Positions 9,260 to 16,805 of a stretch of 32,046 nucleotides of DNA are shown here, one piece after another (position 1 is the stretch's first letter; each line of letters opens with the position of its first letter). This DNA comes from Rhizobiaceae bacterium (GTDB lineage: Bacteria > Pseudomonadota > Alphaproteobacteria > Rhizobiales > Rhizobiaceae): positions 1 through 32,046 of the forward strand of contig JABSRX010000087.1 of assembly GCA_013214695.1 (NCBI GenBank), written 5' to 3'. The notes under the pieces were generated by a model. It was not told the origin of the DNA, made no database searches, and saw only the letters and a program-made list of their open reading frames with translations. The position numbers and the translations under genes were made by a program.

Positions 9260-9530
9260 GATAATTCCGTACATCGATTTTCTGCGTTGCATGCGCTCGA
9301 ACTGCCGTCGCATGCGTGAACCCGAAAGGGTCTGTCGACCTGTGCCGACCAGGAAATGGATGCGGAATTATTCGTGTGCAGGGTTGCGTCGTTTACTCCC
9401 GTCCAACGTCTTTCTCATAGCCCTCGGTTTCCCCATAATATTCATTCGTCTGCCTCCATGCTGGCCTTTGGCCTATTTTATCCGAACGGCTATGGACCTA
9501 ACCGATGGGTTTGTTTTTTTGATTGCTGAT
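9260..9530 (-). promoter_or_regulatory. dnaA upstream region with paired GCATGCG repeats
   Basis: This 270-bp stretch between the rhodanese stop and the dnaA start probably holds the dnaA promoter and leader. It contains two GCATGCG copies (9289-9295 and 9310-9316) spaced 21 bp, about two helical turns. Further upstream are a TTTCCCCATAATATT AT-rich patch and a TTATCCGAA sequence (9478-9486) that matches seven of nine bases of a DnaA box. I see no convincing -35/-10 pair and no gene. Confidence 0.35.
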
Positions 9531-9959
9531 CTAGCGTTGCTGCCAGGGCAATCCTTCTGCTTTCCAGCCGTTTCTTCCGCCCCGGTGACCATCACTGTCC
9601 AAGTCACCTTCGAAACCACCAGAAATATTAAAACTGTTTGCAAAGCCGGCTGCCGACATCGCCTCGGCTGCCGCCAGACTGCGAACACCCGAACGGCACA
9701 AAAAGCACAGCTTTGATTCCGTATTTGCACCTGCAGCCTGCAGCTTGTCCTGAAGTTGGGCGACGAAATTGCCGTCCACCGCCATCTCAGGAAAAACCTG
9801 CCATTGCTGCAGAAGGATCGGTTGCATGTTGCCGGTCAGCTGCGGCAGGCCAACATAAGCCCACTCGGCCATGGTCCGCACATCAATGATGAACGCGTCG
9901 GCGTCTTGATCCAGCAGATCCCAGCATTGTTGGACCGTAAGGTCCCCGGCATAACTCAT
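9531..9959 (-). CDS. Rhodanese-like domain protein
   Basis: This is a single-domain rhodanese (sulfurtransferase) of about 142 residues. The strand FIIDVRTMAEW and the active-site loop CRSGVRS, with its persulfide-forming cysteine, are both present, so it should be catalytically competent. The C terminus (SGGFEGDLDSDGHRG...GW..EGLPW) matches the usual rhodanese ending. I chose the ATG at 9959 (MSYAGDL); the ORF track starts 14 codons earlier. The gene lies between the rpsT terminator region and dnaA, on the same strand. Its mRNA leader would include the chain of inverted repeats at 10041-10180 if transcription begins upstream of them. The sulfur acceptor is unknown. Confidence 0.85.
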   Translation of the reverse strand: MSYAGDLTVQQCWDLLDQDADAFIIDVRTMAEWAYVGLPQLTGNMQPILLQQWQVFPEMAVDGNFVAQLQDKLQAAGANTESKLCFLCRSGVRSLAAAEAMSAAGFANSFNISGGFEGDLDSDGHRGGRNGWKAEGLPWQQR

Positions 9960-10040
9960 CACACAACTACCCTGTGGCGACATTTGATCAATGCAGCCCA
10001 ACCCAACTAAATTCTCTATTCCTAATGTTCCCCAGTTACT

Positions 10041-10180
10041 CGGTGTCTTAGGAAAACAAAAACACCGTCTGCCTGAAGTTTGCGAAATCCCAAGTATATC
10101 CGCAAACTTTTCAAGTTTAATTTCCCCAAATTAAACTTGAAACTGATTGTTGGACCAGGGGCCAACTAATCAATCAGTTT
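10041..10180. repeat. Chain of four adjoining inverted repeats
   Basis: Four inverted repeats follow one another. CGGTGT/ACACCG lies at 10041-10046 and 10062-10067, and AAGTTTGCG/CGCAAACTT at 10076-10084 and 10101-10109. TTTCAAGTTTAATTT/AAATTAAACTTGAAA at 10109-10123 and 10128-10142 is a perfect 15-bp stem with a CCCC loop. AAACTGATTG/CAATCAGTTT lies at 10140-10149 and 10171-10180, with an inner TTGG/CCAA. The arms of repeats two, three and four touch or overlap by one to three bases. This is non-coding, and the function is unknown: structured RNA leader, replication-control DNA or a small mobile repeat. Confidence 0.8.
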
Positions 10181-10654
10181 AAATCGTATTCAAAACTTAC
10201 TTTACCAAACTCACCTACCAAAGCCAGCATATACGCGGGGTTTGGGGTGTTCAAGACGACTCGTCGGTGAATCTTTATCGGCGGCGTCGCGCAAAAATAT
10301 TTTTGCTGTGTCACCAAAAAACCGACTTTGAAAAATGCTTATGAATCAATCCGACTCAGTTTTCGTTTCCCGGAAATTTCTCGAATCCTGCAAGAATAAT
10401 TTTTTCTTGCCATTTCCCCCCTTGACTCGAATTTACTCAATGAACCTGGCAGGTGCTCTAAGGTAAGAAAATGCTACCTCTCAGAACATATTGAAATTGT
10501 TGGATAATTCTTGACACAAAACTGTAGCGTTCAAATTCGGAGATTCTGATAGGAATTTGCGATTTTGGGATACGGCTGACAACTTTCGGCGGCAGCGGCG
10601 GTTATCACCTGAAATTTGGTGAAGGCAAATTAGCTGAATTTGGCGCCAAAAATA
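10181..10654. promoter_or_regulatory. AT-rich non-coding region with GANTC cluster and palindromes
   Basis: No believable gene is present; the 71-codon track ORF at 10481-10696 runs through the rpsT terminator. GANTC sites, the CcrM methylation sequence, occur at 10258, 10269, 10343, 10353, 10383, 10424 and 10542. Perfect palindromes are GCAAAAATATTTTTGC (10291-10306), TTTGGCGCCAAA (10639-10650) and GACGACTCGTC (10255-10265). An interrupted repeat GCAAGAA/TTCTTGC lies at 10390-10410. The best DnaA-box-like sequence is TTATCCAAC on the minus strand near 10500, seven of nine bases. The region could drive the rhodanese-dnaA unit or be origin-related. Confidence 0.5.
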
Positions 10655-10683
10655 AAAGCCCGCCTCGGGTAAAGGCGGGCTTT
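10655..10683 (-). terminator. Rho-independent terminator of rpsT
   Basis: A perfect 10-bp stem, AAAGCCCGCC (10655-10664) and GGCGGGCTTT (10674-10683), encloses a nine-base loop. On the minus strand it is followed by a T-rich run (TTTTATTTTT), so it ends the rpsT transcript about 60 bp after its stop codon. Confidence 0.9.
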
Positions 10684-10745
10684 GATTAGATTCCAATGTC
10701 GACTTGGCAGCGCGCCAGGTGACTATTGTATAAACGCGAAATTAA

Positions 10746-11012
10746 TTAGGCGCCGAGTGCTTTTACACGTGCAGAAAGACGTGAAATCTTTCTAGAAGCG
10801 GCATTTTTATGAATAATACCTTTGGAAGCCGATTTCATTACAACTGGCTGCACCAGCTTCAGCTGGTTCTGAGCTGCTTCCTTGTCGCCAGCGGCGATGG
10901 CTTCTTCCATTTTGCGGAGCTGACCGCGCATATGGGTGCGGCGTGATTTGTTGATCGCCGTCTTGCGGGCGATTTTACGTGTGGCTTTCTTTGCCGAAGT
11001 CGTATTGGCCAT
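10746..11012 (-). CDS. rpsT: 30S ribosomal protein S20
   Basis: S20 is a small basic protein that binds 16S rRNA early in 30S assembly. The 88-residue sequence starts [13 protein letters not shown] and has the expected Lys/Arg-rich helix ([18 protein letters not shown]) and the ending [17 protein letters not shown], typical of bacterial S20. The ATG at 11012 is preceded by a GGAAAGGG-type ribosome site. A near-consensus sigma-70 promoter lies 100 bp upstream, and a strong hairpin terminator follows, so it is probably a one-gene transcript. Its position upstream of dnaA is the usual alphaproteobacterial order. Confidence 0.98.
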   Translation of the reverse strand: MANTTSAKKATRKIARKTAINKSRRTHMRGQLRKMEEAIAAGDKEAAQNQLKLVQPVVMKSASKGIIHKNAASRKISRLSARVKALGA

Positions 11013-11110
11013 GAAAAGCCCTTTCCGTTTCGAAATTCAATGTGCTTGTCTGTTTGTGTTTCGGACACAAACCAAGGGACCGGCTCTCGAAGGAGGCCGA
11101 TTTTTGCGGT

Positions 11111-11139
11111 GGTATAGTGCCGCTTCCTCCGGGCGTCAA
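11111..11139 (-). promoter_or_regulatory. Sigma-70-type promoter of rpsT
   Basis: On the minus strand TTGACG (11134-11139) is separated by exactly 17 bases from TATACC (11111-11116). The -35 box matches five of six consensus bases and the -10 box four of six. It lies between the echA stop and rpsT, about 100 bp before the rpsT start. Confidence 0.65.
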
Positions 11140-11161
11140 CCTTTAGTTGCTGGGCGTTTGC

Positions 11162-11935
11162 TTAACGGTTTCTGAATTGCGGCTGGCGCTTTTCGATAAA
11201 TGCTGCCATGCCCTCGTCCTGATCGTCTGTCGCGAACAGAGAGTGGAACAGGCGGCGTTCAAACAAGACACCTTCTGCCAAGGTCGATTCATAAGCTCGA
11301 TTGACGCTGGCTTTGGTCATGGCGACCGAAGGTTGGGAGAATTCGGCGATCTTGCCCGCTGCCTGCAACGCTGTTTCCAGCAGGTCGTTGACCGCAACCA
11401 CACGAGAAACCAATCCACTGCGTTCGGCTTCCTCGGCATCCATCATCCGGCCGGTGAGGCACATGTCCATGCTTTTCGACTTGCCGACAAAGCGGGTCAG
11501 TCGTTGTGAGCCGCCCATGCCAGGCATCACACCCAGGGTGATCTCCGGCTGCCCGAACTTGGCGTTGTCGGCGGCGATGATGAAGTCGCACATCATTGCC
11601 AGCTCGCACCCGCCACCCAGCGCATAGCCTGCGACGGCGGCAATGATCGGCTTGCGGAGACGGGTCAAGCCGTCCCAATGGGCAAAGAAGTCCTGCTCAA
11701 AGGCATCGACATAAGAAAGGGGTTGCATTTCTTTGATGTCGGCGCCTGCTGCAAATGCTTTTTCGGACCCCGTCAGCACAATACAACCGATCTTCGGATT
11801 TGCGTCGTACTCCTGCGCGGCTGCGACCACTTCTCTCATCAACGTGGTGTTCAGCGCGTTGAGCGCCTTGGGACGGTGCAGCGTGATGACACCCACCTTG
11901 CCGTTGGTTTCCACTTTGATGGTTTCATAGGCCAT
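11162..11935 (-). CDS. Enoyl-CoA hydratase (crotonase family)
   Basis: This crotonase-family enzyme hydrates trans-2-enoyl-CoA to 3-hydroxyacyl-CoA in beta-oxidation and amino-acid breakdown. The oxyanion-hole segments [12 protein letters not shown] and [13 protein letters not shown] are present, as is the catalytic glutamate region [16 protein letters not shown]. Length is 257 residues, exactly the common size of bacterial short-chain enoyl-CoA hydratases. The track starts 14 codons early; the ATG at 11935 follows GGGAG by six bases. It is the last gene of the SDR-mutM-small protein-echA group and lies next to rpsT, an arrangement known from other alphaproteobacteria such as Caulobacter. The exact substrate chain length is not determined. 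Confidence 0.93.
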   Translation of the reverse strand: MAYETIKVETNGKVGVITLHRPKALNALNTTLMREVVAAAQEYDANPKIGCIVLTGSEKAFAAGADIKEMQPLSYVDAFEQDFFAHWDGLTRLRKPIIAAVAGYALGGGCELAMMCDFIIAADNAKFGQPEITLGVMPGMGGSQRLTRFVGKSKSMDMCLTGRMMDAEEAERSGLVSRVVAVNDLLETALQAAGKIAEFSQPSVAMTKASVNRAYESTLAEGVLFERRLFHSLFATDDQDEGMAAFIEKRQPQFRNR

Positions 11936-11949
11936 GTCGTACTCCCGGA

Positions 11950-12207
11950 TCAGATTGGTAACTCGGCTTCCAGCCAAGCCACACTACCCATAGCGTCAGA
12001 TTTGGCCTGATCAAGTGTTTCAAATCGCCGACCGCTGTGAAAGCCGATCGGAAACCAGCCCTCGCCCGTTTCTACATCGCGGCGGTATTCTTCAAACCCA
12101 TAGCTGCCGTCTAGGCGCAGAAAGAAGTCAACGCAAATCGCCTCACCGGTTGCGTTGATGGATAGCAGGACGACGCCGAGGTCTTTTGAGCGATGGTGGG
12201 TGACCAT
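11950..12207 (-). CDS. Small hypothetical protein between mutM and echA
   Basis: This is an 85-residue protein that I do not assign to a named family. It starts [13 protein letters not shown] and has a central hydrophobic strand ([18 protein letters not shown]). An aromatic and charged segment ([21 protein letters not shown]) follows, and the protein ends in a short helix. There is no signal peptide or membrane segment. The ORF track begins inside mutM; the ATG at 12207 lies five bases after the mutM stop and the gene ends 14 bases before echA. Tight spacing on the same strand supports a real gene in the SDR-mutM-echA operon. The context does not reveal its role. Confidence 0.7.
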   Translation of the reverse strand: MVTHHRSKDLGVVLLSINATGEAICVDFFLRLDGSYGFEEYRRDVETGEGWFPIGFHSGRRFETLDQAKSDAMGSVAWLEAELPI

Positions 12208-12212
12208 ATGAG

Positions 12213-13097
12213 TCAGCCTTGGCAGGATGGGCAATAAAAGGTACTGCGCCCAGACTGAACGATGCGCCGGATGGTGCCAATGCAATCCGGCTTCTGACAG
12301 GCATTGCCCTCCTGATCATAGACGGCAAAGGAGTGCTGAAAATAGCCCAGCGATCCGTCCGTCTGGGTGTGATCGCGCAATGATGATCCCCCGGCAGCGA
12401 TGGCCTCGTTGATCACGTCTTTGACATTGTCGACCAAAGCCAGGGCGCGGGCTGTGGGCTTGCCGGATTTGAGCACCAAGGTGCGCGCCTTGCGCTTGGG
12501 CGACAGGCCGGTTCGCCACAGCGCTTCGCACACATATATATTGCCGAGCCCGGCAATGATGCTTTGGTCGAGCAGCGCGGCTTTCAGAGGCGCGGCCTTG
12601 TTGGCAAACTTTTGCGCCAGGTGATCGCCGTCAAGCGCGTTGCCAACCGGTTCAACACCAAGATCGCGGATCATTTTGTGCTGGTCGAGTTCCGCGCGCG
12701 GTGTCATCAACATGAAGCCGAACCGACGCGGGTCATTGTAAATCACCTGCGCCTGTTCGCCATCGGGGCGGCGCAGATGGAAGATCACATGATCATGGGC
12801 TTCGAGCTTTCCCCGTTCATGATGGAAATTGCCCGGTGCCTTTTCGTCCAAAGTGCGGAAGGACCCGGACATGCCCAAATGCATGATGATGACCTGACCG
12901 TTGGACAGATCCATCAGCAGGTATTTTGCCCTTCGTCCAAGCGAAGTGATCCGCTGACCCTCGACCAATTCGTGGAAATTGTCGGCAAAGGGAAAGCGCA
13001 AATTGGGCCGGTTCAGAACAAGTTCTTCAACGACAGCATCTTCCATCACCGGCGCCAAACCGCGCCGCACCGTCTCAACTTCGGGCAGTTCAGGCAT
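12213..13097 (-). CDS. mutM: Formamidopyrimidine-DNA glycosylase (Fpg/MutM)
   Basis: MutM is a bifunctional glycosylase and AP lyase that removes 8-oxoguanine and formamidopyrimidines. The mature N terminus [13 protein letters not shown] carries the catalytic proline and glutamate. [11 protein letters not shown] holds the conserved lysine, and [11 protein letters not shown] is part of the helix-two-turn-helix. The C terminus has the four-cysteine zinc finger (CQKPDC and CPSC). Length is 294 residues, near the alphaproteobacterial norm. The ATG at 13097 overlaps the stop of the upstream SDR gene (ATGA), so it is translationally coupled to it. The ORF track starts 22 codons early. Confidence 0.97.
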   Translation of the reverse strand: MPELPEVETVRRGLAPVMEDAVVEELVLNRPNLRFPFADNFHELVEGQRITSLGRRAKYLLMDLSNGQVIIMHLGMSGSFRTLDEKAPGNFHHERGKLEAHDHVIFHLRRPDGEQAQVIYNDPRRFGFMLMTPRAELDQHKMIRDLGVEPVGNALDGDHLAQKFANKAAPLKAALLDQSIIAGLGNIYVCEALWRTGLSPKRKARTLVLKSGKPTARALALVDNVKDVINEAIAAGGSSLRDHTQTDGSLGYFQHSFAVYDQEGNACQKPDCIGTIRRIVQSGRSTFYCPSCQG

Positions 13098-13855
13098 CAG
13101 ACATGCTGGCCGCCATTGACGTGCACCTCGGCGCCATTGACGTAGCTGGCAGCGTCCGAACACAGATAATAGATCGTATCCGCGACCTCCTTGGTGTCGC
13201 CCAACCGACGCAGGGGAATGTCCTTGATCATGCCTTCCGTCCCTGGCGACAGAATGGAAGTCTCGATTTCCCCAGGCGCGATGGCGTTGACCCGAATGCC
13301 GTGAGGACCAAAATCGGCGGCCATTTCCCGTGTCAAAGAGGCAAGCGCCGCCTTTGATGTGGCATAGGCACTGCCAGCAAAGGGATGGACCCGAACACCG
13401 GCAATCGAGGTGACATTGACGATGGCGCCCTGGGCTGCGTTCAACTCTTCAAACAGGCCGCGGGCCAGCAGCAGCGGGGCAAAGAAGTTGACCTGAAATA
13501 CTTGTCGCCAGACCTGCATGGGAGTGTCGATGGAATTCGGTCGTCGCCCGCCGTCAAGTTTGGGCGAAATGCCTGCATTGTTCACCAGGGCATGAAGATA
13601 GCCTCCGTCTTCCTCCAATCGGGCGCGAATGTCGGCCACGGCGAGGCCCAGGCTGTCGGCATCGCCGAGATCCACCTGGACGTGGTTGGCAGCGCCCTCC
13701 GGCCAGGGACAATTGTCGTCGAATGGCTGCCGTGAAAGTGTCAGCACGCGCCAGCCTTCGCTGGAAAAACGCCGCACGGCAGCATGACCAATGCCGCGGC
13801 TGGCGCCGGTGAGAACCAAAGTTTTGCGACCGTCGGGTTTCGATTGTTTTTCCAT
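13097..13855 (-). CDS. SDR-family NAD(P)-dependent oxidoreductase
   Basis: This is a classical short-chain dehydrogenase/reductase of 252 residues. The cofactor loop TGASRGIG (16-23), the NNAG motif (92-95) and the catalytic Ser150, Tyr164 and Lys168 (SAYATSK) are all present. The C-terminal [13 protein letters not shown] is the usual SDR end. Family members reduce or oxidise alcohols, sugars or acyl intermediates, and nothing here fixes the substrate. It is the first gene of the minus-strand operon leading into mutM and diverges from glpK across 64 bp. In many alphaproteobacteria ubiE is the neighbour of mutM, so the SDR here is a local difference. Confidence 0.93.
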   Translation of the reverse strand: MEKQSKPDGRKTLVLTGASRGIGHAAVRRFSSEGWRVLTLSRQPFDDNCPWPEGAANHVQVDLGDADSLGLAVADIRARLEEDGGYLHALVNNAGISPKLDGGRRPNSIDTPMQVWRQVFQVNFFAPLLLARGLFEELNAAQGAIVNVTSIAGVRVHPFAGSAYATSKAALASLTREMAADFGPHGIRVNAIAPGEIETSILSPGTEGMIKDIPLRRLGDTKEVADTIYYLCSDAASYVNGAEVHVNGGQHV

Positions 13856-13919
13856 GAATCATCTCTAGGCGAATGAAGATGCTTTGCCTATGGTGCGGCG
13901 CAATTAATGGGAGATCAAT

Positions 13920-15440
13920 ATGGCAAATTCATCTTCGTCCGCTGGCATCGTTATGGCGATTGATCAGGGCACCACTTCCTCGCGCGCAATTCTGTTTGGT
14001 GCCGATCAGACGATTGTCGCTGTGGCCCAGCAGGAGTTCACGCAGCATTTTCCAAAGTCTGGCTGGGTCGAACATGATTGCGAAGAAATCTGGGAGAGTG
14101 TTGTCGCTGTTTGCACCGAAGCGCTGAAAAAGGCGGGGCTGACCGCTGCTGATATTGCGGCAATCGGCATTACCAATCAGCGTGAAACCACGCTTATTTG
14201 GGATCGGCAGACCGGCAAAGTGGTGCACAACGCCATCGTCTGGCAGGACCGGCGTACCGCTGACTTCTGCAATGAACTGAAACAGGCTGGCCATGAAGCA
14301 GAAGTGACAGAACGCTCTGGTCTCCTGCTCGATCCCTATTTTTCCGGCACCAAGGTTCGTTGGTTGCTGGATAATGTCGACGGTGTGCGGGAGCGTGCCG
14401 AAGCGGGCGAGCTGGCCTTTGGGACGGTCGATTCTTTCCTGATCTGGCGCTTGACCGGTGGGCAGCGTCACGTCACGGACGCGACGAATGCGGCGCGCAC
14501 GCTGATGTATAATATCGGTGAAAACCGGTGGGATGAGCGTTTGCTGGAAATTCTGGGTGTGCCGATGGCACTTTTGCCGGAGGTTCTGGACTGTGCGGCT
14601 GACTTTGGCACCGTTCAAGCCGACATATTGGGTGCCGAGATCCCCATCTATGGTGTGGCGGGCGATCAACAGGCTGCAACGATTGGCAATGCCTGTTTTG
14701 AACCCGGCATGTTCAAATCTACCTATGGCACCGGTTGTTTTGCCTTGCTGAACACGGGCGCCGACAAGGTGACGTCAAAGAACCGCATGCTGACGACAAT
14801 CGCGTACCGGCTGAACGGCGAAACGACGTATGCCTTGGAAGGCTCCATTTTCATGGCTGGTGCGACCGTGCAGTGGCTGCGCGATGGCTTGAAAATCATC
14901 GACAACGCCGCCCAGACCGGGGCCATGGCCGATGAAGCGGACGATGAGCAAAACGTGTACCTGGTGCCTGCCTTTACCGGACTTGGCGCGCCCTATTGGG
15001 ATGCCGATGCCCGCGGTGCTGTGTTTGGCATGACCCGCAATACGGGCCCCAATGAATTGGCGCGTGCGGCGCTGCAGGCCGTTTGTTATCAGACCCGCGA
15101 TCTGCTCGATGCGATGCATGCGGACTGGCCGGCGGCCCAATCCGGCGATGGGCAGACAGTTCTGCGCGTCGACGGAGGCATGGTGGCTTCCGACTGGACC
15201 ATGCAATATCTTGCTGACACGCTGGATGCGCCGGTGGATCGGCCGATCATTTTGGAGACAACGGCACTTGGTGTTGCCTGGTTGGCCGGTGCACGCGCTG
15301 GGGTCTGGCCGGACCAGGCCGGTTTCTCGGAGACCTGGGCCCGCGACCGCCGATTTGAGCCGACAATGGATGCCGCCCAGCGCGAAAGCCGTTATGCGGG
15401 CTGGAAAGATGCCGTATCCCGGACCCTGTCGTCGCAATAG
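13920..15440 (+). CDS. glpK: Glycerol kinase
   Basis: Glycerol kinase phosphorylates glycerol with ATP to sn-glycerol 3-phosphate in the cytosol. The FGGY-kinase start [15 protein letters not shown], the glycerol-binding segment [12 protein letters not shown] with WQDRR, and the ATP-side segments YGTGCF and [17 protein letters not shown] are clear. Length is 506 residues, typical. GGGAG lies upstream of the ATG. No glpF, glpD or glycerol regulator is nearby. Instead the gene is followed, after about 125 bp, by an ABC transporter operon of unknown substrate, which may or may not be functionally linked. A TAGGC/GCCTA inverted repeat lies in the short space between the SDR gene and glpK. Confidence 0.96.
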   Translation: MANSSSSAGIVMAIDQGTTSSRAILFGADQTIVAVAQQEFTQHFPKSGWVEHDCEEIWESVVAVCTEALKKAGLTAADIAAIGITNQRETTLIWDRQTGKVVHNAIVWQDRRTADFCNELKQAGHEAEVTERSGLLLDPYFSGTKVRWLLDNVDGVRERAEAGELAFGTVDSFLIWRLTGGQRHVTDATNAARTLMYNIGENRWDERLLEILGVPMALLPEVLDCAADFGTVQADILGAEIPIYGVAGDQQAATIGNACFEPGMFKSTYGTGCFALLNTGADKVTSKNRMLTTIAYRLNGETTYALEGSIFMAGATVQWLRDGLKIIDNAAQTGAMADEADDEQNVYLVPAFTGLGAPYWDADARGAVFGMTRNTGPNELARAALQAVCYQTRDLLDAMHADWPAAQSGDGQTVLRVDGGMVASDWTMQYLADTLDAPVDRPIILETTALGVAWLAGARAGVWPDQAGFSETWARDRRFEPTMDAAQRESRYAGWKDAVSRTLSSQ

Positions 15441-15566
15441 TGTTGACCGGCACCCGTGTGGACAAGTGATTGTGAGAGTTTGCCAGTTGCACGTGACCGG
15501 GCTTATCCATATGGGATGCAAGACGAAATATTCTGGGTGCAATCAAAGCGCTCTTGGGAGAATGAC

Positions 15567-16799
15567 ATGAAAAAAACACTCACCATCTGGGCAGCCAGCA
15601 CAATTCTTGGCCTGAGCGCCTTGACCGGTTCGTATGCGGCAGACCCGAACCCAAGCGATTGGGACGCCGTGAAGGCTGAGGCCAGGGGCCAGACCGTCTT
15701 TTTCAACGCCTGGGGCGGATCGCAGAACATCAACGACTATATCACCTGGGCCGGCGATCAGCTGAAAGAGCGCTATGGTGTGACCGTCAATCACGTGAAG
15801 CTCGACGATACCGCCAATGCGGTTGCAACAGTTGTCGCGGAGAAGACGGCAGGCAAGGATGAAGGTGGACGCGTTGATCTAATCTGGATCAACGGCGAAA
15901 ACTTTGCCTCGATGAAACGTCAGGGCCTGCTGATGTCGCCTGGCTGGGCCGACAAACTGCCGAACTGGGCCTATGTGGACGTCGAGAACAAACCAACGAT
16001 CACGGTTGATTTCACAATCCCGACCGACGGCATGGAATCCCCCTGGGGTGGTGCCAAGCTGGTTTTCTTCCACGACACCGCACGCGAAAAATCTGGCCCA
16101 TTGCCGGACTCGATTTCGGGCCTGGTGACCTGGGCGGCTGCCAACAAAGGCCGCTTCTCTTATCCCGCGCCACCGGATTTCATCGGTTCAAGCTTTCTGA
16201 AGCAGGCCTTGTCTGAGGTCATCGCCGATCCGGCCAAACTGTTGCAGCCGGTCAATCAGGAAAGCTTCCAGAAGGACACGCAGCCGCTGTTTGATCTGCT
16301 CGACAAGCTGCATCCGAATATGTGGCGCAGTGGCCGCGCCTTTCCAAAGAACTATCCCGACATGAGCCAGATGCTGGCCGATGGGGAATTGGACATCATT
16401 TTCGCCTTCAATCCGGCAGAAGCCTCCAGCGCCATCGCCCAGAACAAAATGCCGGACACCGTGCGTTCGTTCACCTTCTCCGGCGGCACGCTGGGCAACA
16501 CCCACTTCGTGGCAATTCCCTACAATGCGACCTCGAAAGCCGGCGCGCTGTTGCTGGCCAATTTCCTGATTTCGCCGGAAGCCCAGGCCCGCAAGCAGGA
16601 TCCAAATATCTGGGGCGATCCAACCGTGCTGAACGTTACCAAGCTGAATGCCGATGATCAGGCCGCCTTTGCTGCACTGGATCTGGGCATCGCAACGCTG
16701 AAGCCCGAGGAGCTTGGCCCCATGCTGCCGGAGCCGCATCCGACCTGGATGACGGAAATCGAAAAAGAGTGGACCCGCCGCTACGGGGCAGGCAACTAA
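15567..16799 (+). CDS. ABC transporter periplasmic substrate-binding protein, YnjB-like
   Basis: The predicted 410-residue periplasmic binding protein has a Sec signal peptide (MKKTLTIWAASTILGLSAL, likely cleavage after SYA). The mature part has the extracellular-solute-binding fold, for example VFFNAWGGSQNINDYI and VDLIWINGENF. It resembles the E. coli YnjB group, whose ligand is not established. The ORF track starts at a GTG 37 codons too early; the ATG at 15567 has GGGAG about eight bases before it and begins the signal peptide. The permease gene starts six bases after the stop. No riboswitch was recognised in the leader, so a thiamine or metal ligand is not supported. Confidence 0.88.
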   Translation: MKKTLTIWAASTILGLSALTGSYAADPNPSDWDAVKAEARGQTVFFNAWGGSQNINDYITWAGDQLKERYGVTVNHVKLDDTANAVATVVAEKTAGKDEGGRVDLIWINGENFASMKRQGLLMSPGWADKLPNWAYVDVENKPTITVDFTIPTDGMESPWGGAKLVFFHDTAREKSGPLPDSISGLVTWAAANKGRFSYPAPPDFIGSSFLKQALSEVIADPAKLLQPVNQESFQKDTQPLFDLLDKLHPNMWRSGRAFPKNYPDMSQMLADGELDIIFAFNPAEASSAIAQNKMPDTVRSFTFSGGTLGNTHFVAIPYNATSKAGALLLANFLISPEAQARKQDPNIWGDPTVLNVTKLNADDQAAFAALDLGIATLKPEELGPMLPEPHPTWMTEIEKEWTRRYGAGN

Positions 16800-16805
16800 A
16801 CCTCT

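Noticed and set aside
8009-9319. 436-aa plus-strand ORF opposite dnaA
   Set aside because: It is a shadow frame: dnaA fully explains the region and this frame has no family motif.
10041-10180. CRISPR-like array
   Set aside because: The repeats differ from each other in sequence and length and there are no uniform spacers. They are separate inverted repeats.
10390-10410. Intrinsic terminator at GCAAGAA/TTCTTGC
   Set aside because: The stem is AT-rich and short with its T run inside the loop rather than after the stem, so it does not fit a terminator.
10481-10696. 71-aa minus-strand ORF downstream of rpsT
   Set aside because: It runs through the rpsT terminator hairpin, has no clear ribosome site and has no recognisable motif.
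15441-15566. Thiamine or other riboswitch before the ABC transporter
   Set aside because: I looked for a conserved TPP-type core in the 126-bp leader and saw none.
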